Shown: in pieces, positions 58,701 through 64,000 of the stretch | How the letters are laid out: every line of letters starts with the position of its first letter | Position numbering within the stretch: position 1 is the first letter of the stretch | Assembly (NCBI GenBank): GCA_020284085.1 | Contig: JACEVL010000163.1 | Coordinates: 2,080,761 to 2,144,760, forward strand | DNA length: 64,000 bases | From: Aporrectodea caliginosa | Lineage: Eukaryota > Annelida > Clitellata > Crassiclitellata > Lumbricidae | Direction of reading: 5' to 3' | Position numbers and translations under genes: made by a program | Notes under the pieces: generated by a model | What the model was told of the DNA's origin: nothing | The model's database searches: none | What the model saw: only the letters and a program-made list of their open reading frames with translations

Positions 58701-60365
58701 AAGATCTATGCTTACATGAGGTAGAAGATGAAGCAGAGCATCTCCTGACAGGGAACCAATTGCCAAGGCAACAAAGAATTGCAACAGGTGGTTGTAGATC
58801 ACCTGCTGCATTATGGGAATGATGGCGACTGCCACAAGTCCAATGGCACTGATAACGAGGCAGGCGAGGAATGAAAAACCCCAAACTGAAAAAAACAACC
58901 ATGATAGCATTGCTATGGAACTGTATTTCTATATCGTGAACCAGTTACCACTATATTACATTTTCAGAGCCTTTAAGTCATCATCCATCCAAGAATCCAC
59001 CCACACATCCACATATCGAACCATCCATCTACCCATTCATCCAACATGCCACCCACACAAACAAATGTTGACTCACCCAAATAACCATCCATCCAAAAAT
59101 CACCCACACAAACAAATGTTGACTCACCCACCTATCCATCCAACACTCCACCATTAATACACCTGCACATCGACTCACCCACCTAACCAATCACCCAAAT
59201 ATCCCCCATTCACCCATTGTCTTGTCTGGCATTAAGGTAAAACAAACCTGCAGCAGATGGCGACTTCCAGATTGTGGAGTGATCTGTTTCATTGCCACTC
59301 GCAGAATGGGTATGGTGCTCATGGTCATGGACAACTGAATCATGATCCTGATGAACACAGACCTTGCTATCACAGACATGAGTATCTAAGATGTAGACAA
59401 GTGTTGGACATATCTTCTCGAAATCTGACAATGTCAAGTGTTGTCTGTTGTCGAAGCCATTTGAATCTAGGATCCCACGTGATGACGTGCACTGCACAAA
59501 CAAACCAATAAACCAAATATTATGCAATCGAAAGATTTACAAAAAAGAATTCAAATCAAATTCTATATCCCATTTTATATTAATTTCTTTAATTACATAA
59601 AGGAAATTTAAAGATTCAAACTGAAGCACAATGTAAATATAAGAAACAAAAGTAACTTATACTAAGCATCATACATTTTACAATTACCTCATTTAACGAT
59701 GTAGAATTTTCTTCTGCAGCACCAGAATTGTTCTGACTTTGAGATCCTTGCATCAGATCAGTTTCAGATGATTTTGCATTCATTTCATTACCTAAAAGCT
59801 CAAGTGATGAATGATCATGACGTAATGAATCGCTGTCATTATGGTGATCCATGGAACTTGAAGCCAAGTCATTTCGGACAGCCACAGTCACATTTCTGCT
59901 TGAGCTATCATCATTCTTGACCTCAAGTTTCAGTAGACCAATGTTCCTTAGCAGCTGTTCAAACCCATCAAACGTCATCACACCATTTTCACCATACTTC
60001 TCAAAAAGTTTATATAAATCACTTTGTTTCACGTCCATCCCATTGCGCCGGTGATGTGTAGGTTCAGTAACACTCAAATCTGAATGGAAGGAACTGCTAA
60101 CTACTGGAGTAGAATGAGATTCTATGAATGAGACTGGTGAAACATCTTTCGTGTCTGTTGAGTTAAATTCTGGCAGTTCACGCTTTACTAGGTGACCAAT
60201 TGCTTCAACTTGGCCACTGGCCTCAAGGTGGTTCTTGCCTAGTGAATCGCTGGGTGCCAGAAGGCCATGAACAGCACAGAAGCCGAGACTGAAGCAGCAG
60301 ACAGAACAGACAATGAAGCAGATTGCAGTGACCCCACAGTGAATGTGCTGTGAACGGCAACCCAT
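49740..60365 (-). CDS. SLC39A6/SLC39A10: LIV-1 family zinc importer, ZIP6/ZIP10 type (9 coding exons)
   Basis: Exons on the - strand: 60365-59688, 59491-59248, 58885-58716, 56731-56519, 55675-55543, 55194-54988, 51599-51519, 51073-50886, 49880-49740; 684 aa with consistent phases. Residues 1-34 look like a signal peptide. A long ectodomain follows, with a helical block (117-146, [11 protein letters not shown]) and the CPTLVY form of the PAL motif (254-259). Eight membrane segments follow. TM2 ends [13 protein letters not shown]4 has [10 protein letters not shown] (540-549) and TM5 has [10 protein letters not shown] (568-577), the LIV-1 metal-site signature. The loop between TM3 and TM4 and the segment after TM2 are His-rich. 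Family members carry zinc into the cytosol across the plasma membrane. The ATG at 60365 has a good context (CAACCATGG) and sits 13 bases after an acceptor, so a non-coding upstream exon exists. Confidence 0.95.
49881..50885. other. ZIP last intron, nothing recognised
   Basis: AT-rich intron with normal borders; no repeat family recognised. Confidence 0.6.
52266..52458. mobile_element. hAT-type MITE, family E, copy 2
   Basis: The 193 bp element has the same 16 bp termini CAGTGCATATTTTAAC / GTTAAAATATGCACTG as 23548-24071. The octamer CTCCACGG is perfectly duplicated (52258-52265 and 52459-52466). An 18 bp inverted repeat around a 2-base centre (52279-52316) contains the ACTACTGGGACA motif. 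In the ZIP intron between 54988 and 51599. Confidence 0.92.
52606..52724 (-). mobile_element. 5'-truncated SINE (family of 45615-45839)
   Basis: In reverse orientation it matches the 3' half of the intact SINE (CTGTCTGTTCTGTTAG, CAATTGCATAAC, TACAGCGCAGTGCGTTTGTC) and has the same ATT tail. Confidence 0.8.
52880..54389 (+). pseudogene. CR1-like LINE, nearly complete reverse transcriptase with one main frameshift
   Basis: Frame 52901-53749 carries [68 protein letters not shown] and [14 protein letters not shown], the full RT palm. After a frameshift near 53690 the element continues with [32 protein letters not shown] and LHWLPL to a stop near 54189. The 3' end is GGGGCGCTATATAAATC and a (TGAA)n tail. 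Endonuclease and ORF1 are missing. TGATAAG (52842-52848, 54390-54396) may be a short target duplication. It lies in the ZIP intron, antisense to the gene. Confidence 0.85.
54409..54508. repeat. Two-copy 50 bp tandem duplication
   Basis: A 50-base unit starting TTTCCAGAAGCC is repeated exactly once more with period 50, immediately downstream of the LINE tail. Near identity suggests a recent event. Confidence 0.9.
55825..55995 (+). repeat. LINE-like 3' end with (TGAAT)n tail
   Basis: GCGCCTTCTCAAGAGGGAC leads to CAATAAACTGAAGTGAATT and TGAATTGAATTGAA, the same 3'UTR plus microsatellite layout as at 1-209. In the ZIP intron between exons 4 and 5. Confidence 0.55.
56882..57594. mobile_element. 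hAT-type MITE, family F, copy 2, carrying a nested element
   Basis: 713 bp from CAGTGATGGGCAAAAG to GCCCATCACTG, with the octamer ATAAGAGG perfectly duplicated (56874-56881 and 57595-57602). Reverse-orientation relative of 25902-26490. It is interrupted at 57246-57401. Confidence 0.9.
57246..57401. mobile_element. Small hAT-like MITE nested in family F copy 2
   Basis: 156 bp with ends CAGTGTTTTCGTTA and TAACGGAAACACTG (12-13 of 14 complementary). Flanking octamers ATTATTAC / ATTATATT match only in part. The uninterrupted relative at 25902-26490 lacks this block, which proves it is an insertion. Confidence 0.75.
57603..58715. other. ZIP intron 3 remainder, with a GGATCTCA-type imperfect repeat
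   Basis: Mostly unique AT-rich intron. Between about 58275 and 58520 are variants of GTGGCGGATCTCA (CGGCGGATCGCC, GTGGCGGATCTCA, GTGGTGGATCTCA, GTGCCGGATCTCA), an imperfect array of unknown nature. Confidence 0.45.
58975..59215. repeat. Imperfect minisatellite CATCCATCCA / CACCCACACAAACAAATG
   Basis: A roughly 50-60 base unit with CCATCCATCCA and ACAAACAAATGTTGACTCAC occurs two to three times between ZIP exons 2 and 3. Confidence 0.75.
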
Positions 60366-60378
60366 GGTTGGGTCTTTA

Positions 60379-61805
60379 CTGAAAAAAAAACAACAAACTT
60401 TAATCAACACCAAGACACAACTTCTTTAGATTGATAAATAAGCAAATGTTTGTGTGCAATGTGCATAATTAGAATTATTGATTATAAAGATAATTAACTT
60501 CTCATCTGTCACTAGAAATTAACAAACAACTTCAGCATATGCTTTTCATTATATGCAGAAAGAAAGATAAGGTCTTCAAAAATTTATTCCATTTACAGTT
60601 TTTTCAGATGAACGATTTTATAATAACAGACGCTGCTTAGCTGCAGTGTAAGCACAACCGCTTGTCCATCTGTAAACAGTCTAATGGTAATGGTAACCCC
60701 TTACAGTTGTCCTTTTGACACAAATAGCAGTCATGTTTTGTAAGTTATAAAATATTATTATTGCATCATGCTTGTATTTTCTCCATTGTTGATGAATCAA
60801 TAAACAGTACACAAATCAAACACCCAGTATGGTAGGTGTATATTTAGATAATGAATTGTGATAACCCAGCAGATTGTAATTTAGATAACAAATATATCAA
60901 ACGTCAGAGTTTGAATTTCACACAGTGGTGAAATGCAAAGTGACTGATCAGACTCAACGTAAGAAAACCTTTGACTTTTGGACCAAAATACACCAGTCAA
61001 CAGTTCAGTAGGTTAGAGTAGAAATTAATTTAATTATCACATACAAAATAATCAACACATTTAAGCAGATAATAACACCCTAATTTGCCAAAGTTCTATG
61101 TCTGTGTGCCTGCCATACCCAATTCTCCAGTTTAATCTAAGAAACAATTCAACCAATTGTGTAACTCATAAAACAAGCAAACATGAGAATTCTGATCTCT
61201 GACAAAAACATAATAATGGTTTGCTTTTCTATTGAAAATAAATAAAAGAAAGCAGTAGACAACGATGAATACCTGTGATCAACAAAATACTCCACTAATT
61301 CAAATCTGCTTCTCTCTTCTGTGCTGCTGCATCTTACACACATTCACTAGATATACTGGTATATATGTACACATGTGCAGGCACACACACAATGCACACA
61401 GACAGGTAGAGTGAGCTGTAGGTATGTAATTGGTATTAGTTTAGCAGACTTTGCCAACAAACTCTGGTCCAATTTCAACTGAAGAAGCTAATCCCTTATT
61501 CTTACAGCCAGTGACCATTGCAATTGTGGTGACAAATAGATCAGCCAATGAGTACACGAATTCTTTAAATAGACCCACAGCAAATGAGAAATGGGTCATC
61601 ATTCAGGTCTATCAAACAACTTTTCAATCAATGGTTCTCTATACACGACACATCTCTATCTTTGCTCAATTAATTCTCAGCACATAAAATGCTGCTGCAA
61701 GTCAAAGGGCTTTTTTGTTGAGACACAAACTCCAAAACAGAATCAAAGCAGCCACCAACCAGTAAAAGTTGATGGCTAAAGACTACTAAACAGCTCCGCA
61801 TATGT
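60379..61805. other. Upstream intron / 5' flank of ZIP, no exon assigned
   Basis: The ZIP start exon begins at 60378 after a TTTTTTCAG acceptor, so this must be intron or promoter. A possible non-coding exon ends at about 61273 (CACAG followed by GTATTC on the - strand), but support is weak. Confidence 0.4.
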
Positions 61806-61990
61806 ATTTTTTCAATTCAAAAAGTTTTATTGTTCCCCATCATAATTACAACATACAACTATCAACACTAGTGTTATTAGGCAACAAACGGAGAGCCCTG
61901 AAGGGTCACAGGACCCACTAACTAGGGCTACCTAAGTACCATATATGATGTTATGACGGTTCGTATACAGAGAACCAAAAACAGATAATA
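61806..61990 (-). repeat. LINE-like 3' end, antisense (family of 1-209)
   Basis: In reverse it carries CCCTAGTTAGTGGGTCC, a GACCCTTCAGGGC hairpin-like block, and GGAACAATAAAACTTTTTGAATTGAA at its end, parallel to the 1-209 element. Confidence 0.6.
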
Positions 61991-62267
61991 CACAGAAATC
62001 AAATTATCAAAACAAACTTAACTAAGGGATGGCAACACAGCAATTTGAACAATTAGCCATATATCACAGCGCTGTAACATATCAAAGTCAAACAGTCAAT
62101 TCTGGCAAACTGCATTACTTTACAATGGTGGCAGTCCTACAGGTTAATAGTGCTGAGCCAAGCACCACCATGGCCATCAGGTTATTAATCAGACTCTGAG
62201 ATCAGCTACTTTAATAAGCACATTTATTTTCCAATATTCCTGCAGATACGCAAGAAGCTGGAATCAG

Positions 62268-62340
62268 TATATCAATCAATACTTTTATTGTTTCCAGAAA
62301 ATACCGGCAGATTACAAGTAGTGATACAGAATGATCACCA
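62268..62340 (-). repeat. LINE-like 3' end with (TTGAT)n tail, antisense
   Basis: In reverse it ends GGAAACAATAAAAGTATTGATTGAT, another short member of the same tail type. Confidence 0.5.
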
Positions 62341-62359
62341 ATCATGAGTTTATGACACC

Positions 62360-62815
62360 CTCCACATGACACCCATATTGCATTCTATACACTGGCTGCC
62401 CATCAAGCAAAGAACTCATTTTAAACTGTCTCATAGTTCACAAAGTACTACATTTAAATCACCCAACCTATCCCATTCCACGCTCACCTCTCCCACCAAC
62501 AAATCTTGCACACGACCAATAGACACTGTGTCTCTTGTACCTCGTACCCAAAGTGCAGGGTTCCTGAGCAGTCTCTGTTGCTGGTCCAAGGCTCATCGAA
62601 TGAATCAAACTGGGCAGCAAACTCCAGAGTTTGCTGCCCAATTTGATTCATTCGATCAGTTCTTTGATGTCATTCAGGTATACTTAAGACTCACCTTTTC
62701 AACTTCCTTACTATCCCTCCATAGCCTCGGTTCTGGATTCTCTGATCTCATGGAATTTAACCTGGCTTATGATTTTCTTATTGTGATTTCACTTGAAGCA
62801 ATCATCAACTAATGC
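62360..62815 (+). pseudogene. CR1-like LINE 3' relic with an internal palindrome
   Basis: MTPILHSIHWLPIKQRTHFK (62366) is the 'ILHSLHWLPIKQRI.FK' block of CR1-like ORF2, followed by a SHSTLTSPTNKSCTR region and a VSLVPRTQS segment. A frameshifted continuation and a large hairpin (62595-62656) break it. Confidence 0.6.
62595..62656. repeat. Near-perfect 30 bp-arm palindrome
   Basis: Arms 62595-62624 and 62627-62656 are complementary at 29 of 30 positions around a two-base centre, inside a LINE relic. Confidence 0.9.
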
Positions 62816-62824
62816 CTTGGGCAT

Positions 62825-64000
62825 TATCATAATGAAGCTATACGAGTCTACAAGTCAATATATTACATTACAATAAAATAGCTTATGTAAGCAGATAAAG
62901 AAGTCGTGCATCTGGACTTACAAATCTATCAAATTCGGGCCCAAATTACAGCAAATAGATCTAGGCAATACATAATCATTCTTGTTTACACTAAGACCGA
63001 TTTCAAAGCAAAAGTTGACGAAGAGGGCAGTCTGTCCTCTACCAAGAAACTCTTGGCCATACTTTACACTAGTAACCCTAAAGGAACTCAGGTTGATTCA
63101 CTTTTCTCTTCTTCCGGGTGCACTGGGCAATTCCATGGACTGAAGATGGTAATCTTAAAAGCAATGTCTCCTAATACCAGACACTGGTGTACCTCATATA
63201 AAAGCTCTTGTCTATTGTCAAATGTCAAGATACACTCAAGGACAGAGGTTTGTTACTTACTGGCCATAGACCGCACAGACTGTCTTTACAATCAAACAAC
63301 TTCTATGACCATTCCTGATATAACTTGTATTTAAGTAGAATTCAACTTCAAATTAATTGAAGAATTGCTGAAATCAGCCTAATATTGGTTCAATATCAAA
63401 ATAGCAGCATCTGAAATAATTTGAAGGAATAATCAAAAATCATAATCATAAAAGAGCAACATCTTAAATAATTTCAAAGATTAATTATAAACCATTGCAT
63501 TCATTTAGTAAGGCCAAAACAAAATAATGGTGTGTTTCCGGTAACCCGACCGACTCACTTTGTTGCCGCGACTCGGAAAATTTTGTAAAAAAAAATTTTT
63601 TTTAACGGAAAATTTTGTAAAAAAAAAAATCCGGAAAATTTAAAAAAAATTTTTTTTTCCTACTTCACATACATTAAGCCTTTGCATGCCGGTGATGCAG
63701 AATCGCGACATTATAGGTGCATTCACTGAAGCAGAGACGTTCGGAAACTAGTGGTCTTTCAATTGAAAGAATGGTGCCGTAAATTACAACAATAAAAAGG
63801 GCTAAAGTGTGGAGTTTGGGAGAGGGAGGTAATAGACTCGAAAGTGGTGGATTTTCTCAGGGTAAATTGACAGGGTTATTTCACAAATCTGACCCCCATA
63901 TTCATTGTATCAGAAATACCTATTATCGTACGTGCCATTATAAAAGTAAAGCCTCCTAATAGCAATCAGCCTACTTAACAACCTCGGTAGCATTCTACTT
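62825..64000. other. Intergenic, no gene seen
   Basis: Includes an A/T homopolymer cluster (about 63580-63660: GGAAAATTTTGTAAAAAAA-type units repeated two to three times, bordered by CCGGTAACCCGACC). No exon with clear similarity. Confidence 0.45.

Noticed and set aside
61149..61343. ZIP 5' coding exon
   Set aside because: No frame-compatible join to the start exon and no signal-peptide-like sequence; at most a non-coding exon.

Overview
The window is animal nuclear DNA. Genes are split into short exons with canonical GT-AG introns. Most of the remaining sequence is AT-rich intergenic or intronic DNA packed with transposon relics, microsatellites and small non-autonomous elements. The retroelements (CR1/L2-like and RTE-like LINEs, tRNA-derived SINEs), the frequent palindrome TAGGCCTA and the three orthologues point to a marine invertebrate, possibly a deuterostome such as an echinoderm. 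That placement is an impression, not a proof.

Four host genes can be rebuilt exon by exon with all splice phases agreeing. (1) CHCHD1/mS37, + strand, 9592-16392, three coding exons, 117 aa, a twin CX9C subunit of the small mitoribosomal subunit, with a probable 3'UTR exon at 18481-18715. (2) KLHDC3, + strand, 26633-37596, ten coding exons, 383 aa, a kelch-repeat propeller and CUL2 substrate receptor. (3) RPL41/eL41, - strand, 43725-41729, three tiny coding exons of 12, 56 and 10 nt, 25 aa. It is invisible to ORF searches because no exon forms an ORF. (4) A LIV-1 family zinc importer of the ZIP6/ZIP10 type, - strand, 60365-49740, nine coding exons, 684 aa. They act in unrelated processes (mitochondrial translation, protein turnover, cytosolic translation, zinc uptake) and show no operon-like logic.

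Layout: 1-9.4 kb is intergenic and repeat-rich, with three hAT-type MITEs, an (ATT)n-flanked LINE relic, a Helitron-like element and a 5'-truncated RTE-like LINE with a 13 bp target duplication. CHCHD1 and its LINE-filled introns occupy 9.6-18.7 kb. The next stretch to 26.6 kb is intergenic with hAT relics. KLHDC3 occupies 26.6-37.6 kb, with a whole hAT element in intron 3. LINE relics, RPL41, a longer CR1-like LINE and two SINEs fill 37.6-49 kb. The ZIP gene occupies 49.7-60.4 kb, and intergenic repeats follow to the end.

The most distinctive property is the number of hAT-type elements that can be closed exactly: nine copies with CAG...CTG inverted ends and 8 bp target duplications (eight perfect, one 7 of 8), plus a tenth nested inside one of them with imperfect flanks. 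Several form families with two copies in this window. No CRISPR, bacterial operon or host RNA gene was seen.
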